DNA from: Campylobacteraceae bacterium
GTDB taxonomy: Bacteria; Campylobacterota; Campylobacteria; Campylobacterales; Sulfurovaceae
DNA: 64,000 nt
Direction of reading: 5' to 3'
Assembly: GCA_027034975.1 (NCBI GenBank)
Contig: JALVWQ010000062.1
Location: 1 to 64,000, forward strand
In this document: piece after piece, positions 26,054 through 33,316 of the stretch
Layout of the letters: each line of letters starts with the position of its first letter
Numbering within the stretch: the stretch's first letter is position 1
Made by a program: the position numbers and the translations under genes
The notes under the pieces: generated by a model
What the model was told of the DNA's origin: nothing
The model's database searches: none
The model's input: only the letters and a program-made list of their open reading frames with translations

Positions 26054-27175
26054 GTGAAGAGTATCTCTTTAATTCTTTTAGCAGCAGGTGATTCTACTCG
26101 TTTTGGACTCCCTGTTAAGAAGCAGTGGCTCTACCAGTACGATAAGCCTTTATGGCTCTATGTATTAGAGAGACTGCAAAACAGCTACAGTTTCGAGAGT
26201 ATCGTTGTTGTTGCCAATAGGCAAGAGATTCCGCTTATGGAGCAAATGAGTGGTGTTACTTTTGTACAAGGTGGAAGTACACGGCAAGAGTCACTTCGTA
26301 ACGCTATACAAAAAGTAGAGAGTGGCTTTGTACTCGTAAACGATACTGCTCGCGCCTGTGTTCCCCCAGAGCTAATAGATGCACTTATTCAAAAAGCCAA
26401 ACCAAGCTGTTGTGTCGTACCAGCACTTAAGATGAGTGACACTTGCTACTACGACGGTAAGCCGATCGATCGCGAAAAACTCTTACGCATACAGACACCA
26501 CAACTAAGCTGCACCGCAACACTCAAAGAGCTTTTGGAGTCACAAGATACATTTACAGATGAAAGCAGTGCCTTCTTTGCAGCAAATAAAGAGGTACTCT
26601 TTATAGAAGGAAGCAGCGATGCACAAAAGCTTACTTATAGAGATGATCTCAAATCGCTCCCTTGTCTTCAAGCACCAATCAACCAAAGCAGAAATGGTTT
26701 TGGTGTCGATGTTCACAGCTTCGAAGAGGGTAAAGATATGGTATTGGCAGGAGTCTCCATAGAGTCACCTGTTGGCTTTAAAGCTCATAGCGATGGCGAT
26801 GTCGCTATCCATGCACTTATCGATGCACTCTTAGGTGCAAGCTCACTTGGGGATATTGGAGAGCTCTTTCCAGATAACGACCCAGCATTTAAAGATGCTG
26901 ATAGCAAAGAGCTGCTTCGTAATGTTGTGGCACTTGTACAGAGTGTTGGATACTCCATAGAGCATTGCGACCTTACAATCCTTGCTGAGATACCTAAGAT
27001 AACACCATACAAAGAGCAGATGCGAAAGGGCTTAGCAAAGCTCCTTGGCATTTGCTCTTCAAAAGTCAATATCAAAGCAACAACAGCAGAGAAAATGGGC
27101 TTTATTGGAAGAAAAGAGGGAGTTGCAGTCTATGCAACTGCTACACTAAATTACTACAGATGGGACAGAATATGA
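26054..27175 (+). CDS. ispDF: Bifunctional IspD-IspF isoprenoid enzyme
   Basis: A fusion of two steps of the methylerythritol phosphate pathway: 4-diphosphocytidyl-methylerythritol synthase and 2-C-methylerythritol 2,4-cyclodiphosphate synthase. 373 residues. The IspD half (1-205) opens ILLAAGDSTRFGLPVKKQW. The IspF half (from about 214) has GFGVDVHSFEEG, HSDGDVAIHALIDALLGA with the metal His/Asp, and ATTAEKMGFIGR. The fused form is typical of Campylobacterota. The start is GTG with AAAGGGGAG upstream. It overlaps the next gene by ATGA. Confidence 0.96.
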   Translation: MKSISLILLAAGDSTRFGLPVKKQWLYQYDKPLWLYVLERLQNSYSFESIVVVANRQEIPLMEQMSGVTFVQGGSTRQESLRNAIQKVESGFVLVNDTARACVPPELIDALIQKAKPSCCVVPALKMSDTCYYDGKPIDREKLLRIQTPQLSCTATLKELLESQDTFTDESSAFFAANKEVLFIEGSSDAQKLTYRDDLKSLPCLQAPINQSRNGFGVDVHSFEEGKDMVLAGVSIESPVGFKAHSDGDVAIHALIDALLGASSLGDIGELFPDNDPAFKDADSKELLRNVVALVQSVGYSIEHCDLTILAEIPKITPYKEQMRKGLAKLLGICSSKVNIKATTAEKMGFIGRKEGVAVYATATLNYYRWDRI

Positions 27176-28056
27176 AAATTGTTATTATAGAAAACGAACT
27201 CTACTTGGCACAAAGTATTGCCTCTAAACTTGGTCAGAAAAATTTTGAGACAGAGATCTTTAGTTCAATAACTGACGCAATGGATGCAAAAGGAGATATC
27301 TATCTCCTCTCTACTACAATACCAGGGCAGAATCCAGTCAAGTTTATTGAGAAGTTTAAAGATAAAATTATTATTCTTATTGTCAACTATATTAATAATG
27401 ATACCGTTGTAAAACCTCTTGAAATGGGAGCACAAGACTATATTGTAAAACCATTTAAAATAGAAGAGTTGATCCGAAAAATAGAGCACTACTACGAATA
27501 TAAAAAACTACAACAGAAAAATGACTTCTATACTACCCTTTTAGAGAGTATCTTTAAAGAGGTAGATATTACAGTTGATGTAGAACAGTTAGATCTTCCA
27601 CTGACTCTCTATACAAACTATCAAAAAGTAGCAGATAAAGTTGCTCTTCTCTTTGCTCAAAAACACAATACATTCCTCTACTTTATTGATCTCCAAGAGG
27701 AGAATTGGCAAAAAGAGGTTGAAGCACTTGCACATAACCAGATTGGATACATCACACGCGTTGATAAACTCAAAAAAGATGAGCGAGAGAAACTCTTTGA
27801 GATGCTTAAAGAGAAGCGATTTATTCTAACATCTCTCGATAGCTCAATAGAGACGCCATATGAGAATATTACACTCAATAGCAACAATAAACTCTACGAT
27901 CATAACAATATTTTAACTATAAATGAGTATGTACAGTATATAATTAAGAAGTTCCAGTACCAATATCCAGATACTGAGCTAAGTAAAAAGTTAGGAATCT
28001 CTCGTAAAAGTCTATGGGAGAAGAGGAGAAAATTTGAGTTATTCAAGAAAAAATGA
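27172..28056 (+). CDS. HP1021-type orphan atypical response regulator
   Basis: A 294-residue regulator in the same position, after ispDF, as H. pylori HP1021 and C. jejuni Cj1608. The receiver domain (1-115) has Ser47 where the phosphoacceptor Asp should be (IYLLSTTIPG), as in HP1021, so phosphorylation control is unlikely; Lys93 (DYIVKPF) is kept. A middle domain of about 130 residues and a C-terminal Fis-like helix-turn-helix (SKKLGISRKSLWEKRRKFEL) follow. HP1021 family proteins bind oriC and many promoters and, in H. pylori, sense redox state through cysteines. This protein contains no Cys at all. The start is the ATG overlapping the ispDF stop. Confidence 0.9.
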   Translation: MKIVIIENELYLAQSIASKLGQKNFETEIFSSITDAMDAKGDIYLLSTTIPGQNPVKFIEKFKDKIIILIVNYINNDTVVKPLEMGAQDYIVKPFKIEELIRKIEHYYEYKKLQQKNDFYTTLLESIFKEVDITVDVEQLDLPLTLYTNYQKVADKVALLFAQKHNTFLYFIDLQEENWQKEVEALAHNQIGYITRVDKLKKDEREKLFEMLKEKRFILTSLDSSIETPYENITLNSNNKLYDHNNILTINEYVQYIIKKFQYQYPDTELSKKLGISRKSLWEKRRKFELFKKK

Positions 28057-29224
28057 TGCCCTCTTTATAGATACCGAAGCACTCTCGAGCTTAGCCCTCG
28101 TTCAAGAGGGTCTACTTGCACCCGTTACAGGACTCATGGGTAAAGAGGAAGCCCAAGATGTTGATACTACAAGAAAATATAAAAATATTCCTATGCCCTA
28201 CTCCTTTATACTTGCTCCAAAAGGAAAACGAAATCAAAATGTACTTAAAAATGCAAAAAAGGGTGACCGATTACGCTTAGTAACACAAGGGAAAGATGTA
28301 GGCTATATTGAGGTAGATGATATCTTTAAGATAGACCCTCTTAAGAGAACTTTCCAAATATATGGGACAACCGATACAAGTTTTCCAGCGGTCAATCGAG
28401 CTCTTAAAAGACTTGGTGAGTGGGCTGTAAGTGGTAAGTATGAAGTTGAGTATCCATCGATAAGAGAGAATATTAAAAAAGTTCAAGATGCTATTAAAGA
28501 GAGTGGTGCAAAAAGAGTTGCTGGTATGATGCTTGGTGCCAATCCATTTAACAGAGCTCATGAGAGAATTATCCGCCAGGTACTCGATAGCTGCGAGCTC
28601 TTAGTAATCTTCCTGATGAAGCCTTTTACAAACGAAGGAATCGACTACAATATCCGTAAAGAGTCACTCTCTATCTTTATCGATAACTTTTTACCAAAAA
28701 ACCGTATTGTTGTTGTCCCTTTTGAGAATAGCTATATCTTCTCTGGATACAACGAACTTATCCTAGATGCAATCTTAGCAAAAAATTATGGCTGTACAGA
28801 GCTTGTTGTTGGCCGAAACCACCGTGCTCTTGGTGCAATCTATAGCGAAAATGAGATGAATACAATCTTTGATAATTTTAAAGATATTGATATACAAATA
28901 TCATTAGTGAACGAAATAGTCTACTGCGATATGTGTAGAACACTTGTAAATCAATCAACCTGCCCTCACGGACAGCACCACCATATCCACTACCACCATA
29001 AGCCACTTATGAAGCTTATACAAAATGGAATTATTCCACCAACAATACTTGTTCGAAAGGAGATCTCTTCGCATATTCTTGCTTCTCTCTTTCCAAATAG
29101 ATTCTCGAATCTCCAAGAGACATACGATATGCTCATCCCTAGCGGAGGGTTGCTTGAAGAGAAGAGCGAAAAAGATTTCTATATAAAACTCATAGAGCTC
29201 TACCAGACAAGTGGTTTAACATAA
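28034..29224 (+). CDS. ATP-sulfurylase-like protein with altered catalytic motifs
   Basis: A 396-residue protein of the sulfate adenylyltransferase family: N-terminal PUA-like domain (about 1-150) and a nucleotidyl-transferase domain. The active-site motif, usually QTRNPxHRAHE, reads GANPFNRAHE (168-177), so Arg and the first His of HxxH are lost. The GRDHAG motif reads GRNHRALG. The usual ISGTKVR loop is replaced by a His-rich HHHIHYHHK next to a CDMC...CPHG zinc-like motif. It could be a divergent ATP sulfurylase or a related adenylyltransferase with another substrate. TTG start; overlaps the upstream regulator by 23 nt. Confidence 0.8.
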   Translation: MSYSRKNDALFIDTEALSSLALVQEGLLAPVTGLMGKEEAQDVDTTRKYKNIPMPYSFILAPKGKRNQNVLKNAKKGDRLRLVTQGKDVGYIEVDDIFKIDPLKRTFQIYGTTDTSFPAVNRALKRLGEWAVSGKYEVEYPSIRENIKKVQDAIKESGAKRVAGMMLGANPFNRAHERIIRQVLDSCELLVIFLMKPFTNEGIDYNIRKESLSIFIDNFLPKNRIVVVPFENSYIFSGYNELILDAILAKNYGCTELVVGRNHRALGAIYSENEMNTIFDNFKDIDIQISLVNEIVYCDMCRTLVNQSTCPHGQHHHIHYHHKPLMKLIQNGIIPPTILVRKEISSHILASLFPNRFSNLQETYDMLIPSGGLLEEKSEKDFYIKLIELYQTSGLT

Positions 29225-29232
29225 GGAAAATA

Positions 29233-29742
29233 ATGAATCTACAAAAACTCTTTTTAACTTTTTTTGGTAGCGGCTTAAGCCCTGTTGCTCCTGGAACTGT
29301 AGGTACAGCTGCGGCTATACCTTTTGGTTTAGCTATTATGTATTATTTTGGAGTAAACTCTCTAACAACTGTTGTTATCGTTTTTAGTATCATTGCAATC
29401 TTTGAGATCAATAAATACGAAAAACAAGGGGGAGTACACGACGATAAATCTATTGTAATCGACGAAGCAGTAGGGGTTTGGCTTACTATGGCAATAACTT
29501 ATGGTGGGTTAAGCCTCTGGCAAGATCCATACAATCAATATCTAGCACTACTCTTAAGCTTCCTAACTTTCAGACTCTTCGATATCTGGAAGCCCTCTAC
29601 AATAGGCTATATAGATCGTAAAGTAAAAGGAGGTGCCGGTGTAGTACTCGACGACCTCCTAGCAGGCTTTGCAGCAGGAGTACTAAATCTCCTTATCTTT
29701 CGAGCTCTAGCCTACTTTAATATTAGTAGTGTCAACCTCTAA
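29233..29742 (+). CDS. pgpA: Phosphatidylglycerophosphatase A
   Basis: Dephosphorylates phosphatidylglycerol phosphate in the inner membrane, the last step of phosphatidylglycerol synthesis. 169 residues with several hydrophobic helices. Motifs: FFGSGLSPVAPGTVGTAAA, KSIVIDEAVGVWLTM, LFDIWKPSTIGYIDRKVKGG and VVLDDLLAGFAAG, with the acidic metal-binding residues. Gap of 8 nt after the sulfurylase-like gene; last of the ispDF run. Confidence 0.95.
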   Translation: MNLQKLFLTFFGSGLSPVAPGTVGTAAAIPFGLAIMYYFGVNSLTTVVIVFSIIAIFEINKYEKQGGVHDDKSIVIDEAVGVWLTMAITYGGLSLWQDPYNQYLALLLSFLTFRLFDIWKPSTIGYIDRKVKGGAGVVLDDLLAGFAAGVLNLLIFRALAYFNISSVNL

Positions 29743-29746
29743 AAAC

Positions 29747-29776
29747 AGAGGAAGCTACTGAGCTGCCTCTTTCTAT
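29747..29776. terminator. Bidirectional terminator between pgpA and the DUF465 gene
   Basis: AGAGG-A-AGCT-ACTG-AGCT-G-CCTCT with one mismatch, followed by TTCTATTTT on the plus strand and, on the other strand, by TTTTTAGAGG. It lies between two convergent genes and could serve both. Confidence 0.7.
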
Positions 29777-29988
29777 TTTCTATACTTTAAAATCAATGCG
29801 AGAGCCTCATCTTTTAATCGTAACTTCTCTTTCTTTATTGTCTCTAACTCAAAATCATTCAAGTGCAATCTACCCTCATCAGCATCTTTCGCCTTTTGAT
29901 CAAGCTCATTATGCTTCTCAAAAATCTTCGCAAAATGTGCGTTTTGCATCTTTAGCTCTCTAATCTCATCTCTATATTCATGTAGCAT
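29773..29988 (-). CDS. DUF465 (YdcH/SlyX-like) small coiled-coil protein
   Basis: A 71-residue, highly charged helical protein: MLHEYRDEIRELK, FEKHNELDQKAKDADEGR, LETIKKEKLRLKDEALALI. Length, the H-N-E-L-D core and the KxxRLxLKDE end fit the DUF465/YdcH family, common in Proteobacteria and of unknown function. It has a plausible RBS (AAAGGAGC) upstream of the ATG. Confidence 0.85.
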   Translation of the reverse strand: MLHEYRDEIRELKMQNAHFAKIFEKHNELDQKAKDADEGRLHLNDFELETIKKEKLRLKDEALALILKYRK

Positions 29989-30070
29989 ATATGCTCCTTT
30001 AATTAGTATAGTTTTATTATACCACTTTTAAGAAGCTTTATATGCTCTTGCACCAAATTAACTCAAAAAA

Positions 30071-31261
30071 TTATGTTCTATACTCGGCATTTATCTTTAC
30101 ATACTCATAACTCAAATCGCACCCATAGGCAGTATATGAACCCTCTCCCATTCCTAGTTCGCAACGGATCTTAAAGCTCTCTTGCTTCATTATCTTATAG
30201 GCTCGCTCTTCTGTTTTTTTATCGAGTTGGGGCTTTTGGCTACTGTAGATTAAGAGGTTATCATAATAGATTTTTAAAGTCTCCTCAGAACACTCTATTC
30301 CACTTGCTCCAATTGTCGAAGCAATTCGTCCCCAATTAGGATCCTCCCCAAAAAGAGCTGTCTTTACAAGCAAAGAGTTGCTCAAATTAACTGCGGCAAT
30401 CTTTGCTTCGTTATCATCTTTTGCACCCACAACCTCAAAGGCAACAACCTTATTGCTCCCCTCGCCATCTTTTAAAATCATCATTGCAAGCTCAAATGTT
30501 ATTCGATCAAGTGCTACTTTAAAAGCCTCTTTATCATAAACACCACTTGCTCCATTTGCCATTAAGTAGACTGTATCATTTGTAGAGGTATCGCCATCAA
30601 CACTAATCTTATTAAAAGAGCTATCTGTAGCCCCTTGTAGTAACTCTTGCATCTCCTCTTTTGGAACTGCAGCATCTGTTGTAATAAAACAGAGCATTGT
30701 TGCCATGGCTGGATTAATCATCCCAGCACCCTTAGCAATAGCTGCAATTGTAAACGAAGAGCCACCTTCAAGCGTCACTTGAAAACAGAGCTCTTTTTTA
30801 AACTGATCAGTTGTCATTATAGAGGTAGCTGCTGCATCAGAATTTTTCGCATTAAAATCGAGCTTCTCAATACCTGCAAAAATCTTCTCTTTTGGAAGAC
30901 GATACCCAATAACACCCGTAGAGCTCATAACAGGATTAACAAGCTCCAACTCTTTTGGGAGAGCATCTAAAATCTCTTCGATATCTTCAATACCCTTTTT
31001 GCCAGTCATTGCATTTGCATTCTTTGCATTCATTAAAATAAAGTTTCCTTCAAAAACCTTACCATAACGCAACGCATGCTGAATTGGAGCTGCTGCAAAA
31101 CGATTTGTCGTATAGACAGCTGCTATATTGCTGATCTTTTCACTACGGATAAAAGCTAAATCCCCCTGCTCGCTATTTGGGCGAAGCCCACAATTAACGC
31201 CATCACAAAAGAAACCGCTTACATTCTCTATTCCATTTTTTAATGATAATATCTCAAACAT
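30071..31261 (-). CDS. argJ: Bifunctional glutamate N-acetyltransferase / ornithine acetyltransferase
   Basis: Recycles the acetyl group in arginine synthesis. 396 residues; made as a proenzyme that cuts itself before a conserved Thr. The cleavage motif is KGAGMINPAMATMLCF, with Thr in ATML as the future N-terminal nucleophile. SVDGDTSTNDT and GEDPNWGRI are also typical. argF lies 3.4 kb away on the same strand but in a different transcript. A 162-nt hairpin lies 50 nt upstream of the ATG. Confidence 0.96.
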   Translation of the reverse strand: MFEILSLKNGIENVSGFFCDGVNCGLRPNSEQGDLAFIRSEKISNIAAVYTTNRFAAAPIQHALRYGKVFEGNFILMNAKNANAMTGKKGIEDIEEILDALPKELELVNPVMSSTGVIGYRLPKEKIFAGIEKLDFNAKNSDAAATSIMTTDQFKKELCFQVTLEGGSSFTIAAIAKGAGMINPAMATMLCFITTDAAVPKEEMQELLQGATDSSFNKISVDGDTSTNDTVYLMANGASGVYDKEAFKVALDRITFELAMMILKDGEGSNKVVAFEVVGAKDDNEAKIAAVNLSNSLLVKTALFGEDPNWGRIASTIGASGIECSEETLKIYYDNLLIYSSQKPQLDKKTEERAYKIMKQESFKIRCELGMGEGSYTAYGCDLSYEYVKINAEYRT

Positions 31262-31310
31262 AGTAACCTCGATAATAAATTTAGAAAGTTCTCTATTGAT
31301 AAATTTTTAT

Positions 31311-31472
31311 CCCAATTTTTGCATTGGAATTAGCAAAGATTTGGCAAATGCTTTTGTTTAGGGTGTTTGCAAAAATCTTGAGCTTAACCCATAGGTTAAG
31401 TGATGGATTTTAGTAAATGCCCTAGACTAAATGATTTGCTAAAGATTGTTAATCTCTAATGCAAAATTTGGG
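31311..31472 (+). ncRNA. 162-nt near-symmetrical hairpin repeat upstream of argJ; possible structured RNA
   Basis: Two arms of exactly 79 nt (31311-31389 and 31394-31472) align as inverted repeats without gaps around the 4-nt loop CATA; 57 of 79 positions are complementary. Of the 22 mismatches, nine are G-U type if the plus strand is transcribed and only one would be if the minus strand is. The innermost stem CTTAACC/GGTTAAG is perfect. A shortened relative lies at 1051-1177. The gap 31262-31550 holds no ORF. It could be a non-coding RNA, a MITE-like element or a cruciform; transcription is not shown. Confidence 0.7.
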
Positions 31473-31522
31473 TTTATGTATTGTACTTAAATAGTGGTAA
31501 AAAATAGGAGGATTTAAATAGA

Positions 31523-31540
31523 TTCGCCCAAAAGGGCAAA
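31523..31540 (-). terminator. Terminator candidate downstream of rpmB
   Basis: On the coding strand TTTGCCC-TTTT-GGGCGAA, 11 nt after the rpmB stop. The stem is GC-rich at its base; the T-run is weak. Confidence 0.5.
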
Positions 31541-31550
31541 GAGGAGTTAA

Positions 31551-31754
31551 TTACGCTTGTGCCTCGGCAGCTTTTTTTCTCATTGTTCTTAAAGTTGAAG
31601 CTGCTACTTTAATCTTCTTTCTTGTACCATCTTCTAAAGTAACTCTTACAGTTCTTAAGTTAGGAAGCTGGCGTTTTTTTGTTTTATTGTGAGCGTGTGA
31701 TACATTATATCCAACAAGTGGACCTTTGCCCGTTACTTGACATCTTCTAGCCAT
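31551..31754 (-). CDS. rpmB: Ribosomal protein bL28
   Basis: Large-subunit ribosomal protein. 67 residues: [20 protein letters not shown] at the N-terminus and the basic segment [12 protein letters not shown]-type (here [18 protein letters not shown]). It lacks the CxxC pairs of the zinc-binding form. RBS AAAGGCAATG. Single gene in this context. Confidence 0.96.
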   Translation of the reverse strand: MARRCQVTGKGPLVGYNVSHAHNKTKKRQLPNLRTVRVTLEDGTRKKIKVAASTLRTMRKKAAEAQA

Positions 31755-31857
31755 TTCATTGCCTTTATATAAATTTGATCTCTATGGTTATCCCATTAGA
31801 AAAGTTTTGCGATTTTACAAAAAATATGCTTAAATCTTCGTTAACTCAATAGTACTT

Positions 31858-33147
31858 TTACTCTTTTTCCTCTTTCAAAGCCTTAGCAATCAACTCAATA
31901 GGATTCTTAAACTCCACATCTACATCGTTTTGATGCAAAGAGTTGCTAATTTGCATTCTGCAGGCACTGCACTCTGCGGCTACTATATCTGCTCCGCTCT
32001 CTTTAATCATAGCGGCTTTTGGCTGCCCTGCGGCTTGGGCTAGGTGGAACTTTTCGGTTTGCATGGTTACACCACCAAAGCCACAGCATCTATTAGGGTC
32101 ACTCATCTCTTTTATTGTAAAGTTACTCTTTAGTAGCTCTCTTGGCTCTTTTTCTATGCCTTGTACTTTTTTAGCGTGGCAAGCGTCGTGGTAGGTTATG
32201 CTCTCTTCAAAATTTATATTTTTGCTATCTAGTAACTCTTTTAACTCTGTATTTTTATAGAGCCACTCTGTAACCATAAATATCTTTTTATTTAACTCTT
32301 TAGCTCTATTAGCCCAATCATCCATTCCGCGGTTTCTAAAGAATACATCCCAATCGTGCTTTATCATTGCACTACAGGTTGCTTCGGGAATAATTATTGC
32401 CTCTACATCATCTATAAAGCTCTCAAAATACTCTATATTTTGCTTTGCTAAGGTCTCTACAGTATAAAAATCACCCGTAAAGTATGCTGGAGCGGCACAG
32501 CATTTCTGCTTTTTTGGGATAAAGATATCTATATCAAGCTCTTTTAATACCTCTACTAAGCTATCGCCTATACTTGTGTAGTTGTAGTTTGCAAGGCAGC
32601 CAATAAATATTGCTACTCTTCGTTTCCCCTTCGCTTTTATCTCTTGTGGATACTTATTTAAGAAGCTCGTTTTACCAAGGCTTGGCAGCAATCTATCGGC
32701 TTTTATAATTGGCATATTAAACCTTGGTAGCATTCCACCCTTTTTAGGCTCTTGCTTAAAGCCACAAGTCTTAAATGCCCAACCGAGCTTCATCATAATA
32801 TCCATGAGCCATCTATGGCGAAGCAGCGTAAAGAATACCCTCTTAAACCAAGCAATACCAAATTTGTCTGCAATATCAGCACGAACCTCTTCGATAACCA
32901 TATCTGTAGGCAGTGAGTTAGGGCAGACATCCGTACAAGCAGTACATAAAAAGCAACTCTCAAAAATATCTTTTGCTTGCTTATCTAAATCTAACTCATC
33001 TCTCTGGTATGCACCTAGCAGATCTATAAACCCTCTCGGACTCGTAACCTCATCAGCATTTACCTGGTGGATTGTACAAACCGGAATACACCTACCACAC
33101 TTAATACACTCATCACTTGTAGCTGTAAAATTAAATTTATCACCCAT
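31858..33147 (-). CDS. Two-cluster ferredoxin / CCG-domain Fe-S oxidoreductase (GlcF/LutA/GlpC-like)
   Basis: A 429-residue protein of the family that includes glycolate oxidase GlcF, GlpC and lactate-oxidation LutA. Two [4Fe-4S] ferredoxin motifs lie in the first 85 residues (CIKCGRCIPVC and CFLCTACTDVCP). Two CCG domains follow (CCAAPAYFTGD near 215 and CCGFGGVTM near 355), with CSACRMQ near the end. CCG domains bind Fe-S clusters and often the heterodisulfide or flavin partner. No flavoprotein partner gene is adjacent, so the substrate is unknown. hemN precedes it on the same strand. Confidence 0.85.
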   Translation of the reverse strand: MGDKFNFTATSDECIKCGRCIPVCTIHQVNADEVTSPRGFIDLLGAYQRDELDLDKQAKDIFESCFLCTACTDVCPNSLPTDMVIEEVRADIADKFGIAWFKRVFFTLLRHRWLMDIMMKLGWAFKTCGFKQEPKKGGMLPRFNMPIIKADRLLPSLGKTSFLNKYPQEIKAKGKRRVAIFIGCLANYNYTSIGDSLVEVLKELDIDIFIPKKQKCCAAPAYFTGDFYTVETLAKQNIEYFESFIDDVEAIIIPEATCSAMIKHDWDVFFRNRGMDDWANRAKELNKKIFMVTEWLYKNTELKELLDSKNINFEESITYHDACHAKKVQGIEKEPRELLKSNFTIKEMSDPNRCCGFGGVTMQTEKFHLAQAAGQPKAAMIKESGADIVAAECSACRMQISNSLHQNDVDVEFKNPIELIAKALKEEKE

Positions 33148-33166
33148 TTATAACCTTTGGTTAGTT

Positions 33167-33293
33167 AAAGCTTAGAGCTGAGGGCTTAGAGCTAGTGGTG
33201 CGACTTCGTCGCGTTTAATATTTGTGGCTTCGCCACATAAAAAGGCGAAGCCACCTTGTTAGCTCTTGACTCTTAGCCCTACGCTCTTAGCTT
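33167..33293. repeat. Heptad-arm intergenic element, copy E (full length)
   Basis: The left arm is AAGCTTA, GAGCTGA, GGGCTTA, GAGCTAG; the right arm, read in reverse, has its units exactly 7 nt apart. The 63-nt core (33198-33260) matches copy C. It has hairpin 1 GCGAC-TTC-GTCGC (33200-33212) and hairpin 2 GTGGC-TTC-GCCAC (33224-33236). The 5' side of hairpin 2 can instead form an 11-bp perfect stem, GTGGCTTCGCC (33224-33234) with GGCGAAGCCAC (33244-33254). It lies between hemN and the Fe-S oxidoreductase gene. Confidence 0.93.
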
Positions 33294-33316
33294 CAAAAAC
33301 TGTTACACAGTTTTTG
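33294..33316 (-). terminator. Perfect hairpin overlapping the hemN stop codon
   Basis: CAAAAACTGT-(3 nt)-ACAGTTTTTG, a 10-bp perfect stem. On the coding strand the first arm is the end of the hemN coding sequence (codons for Lys-Thr-Val), and the TAA stop spans the loop and second arm. The second arm is thus an inverted copy of the 3' coding end, joined directly to the right arm of element copy E. Confidence 0.65.
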
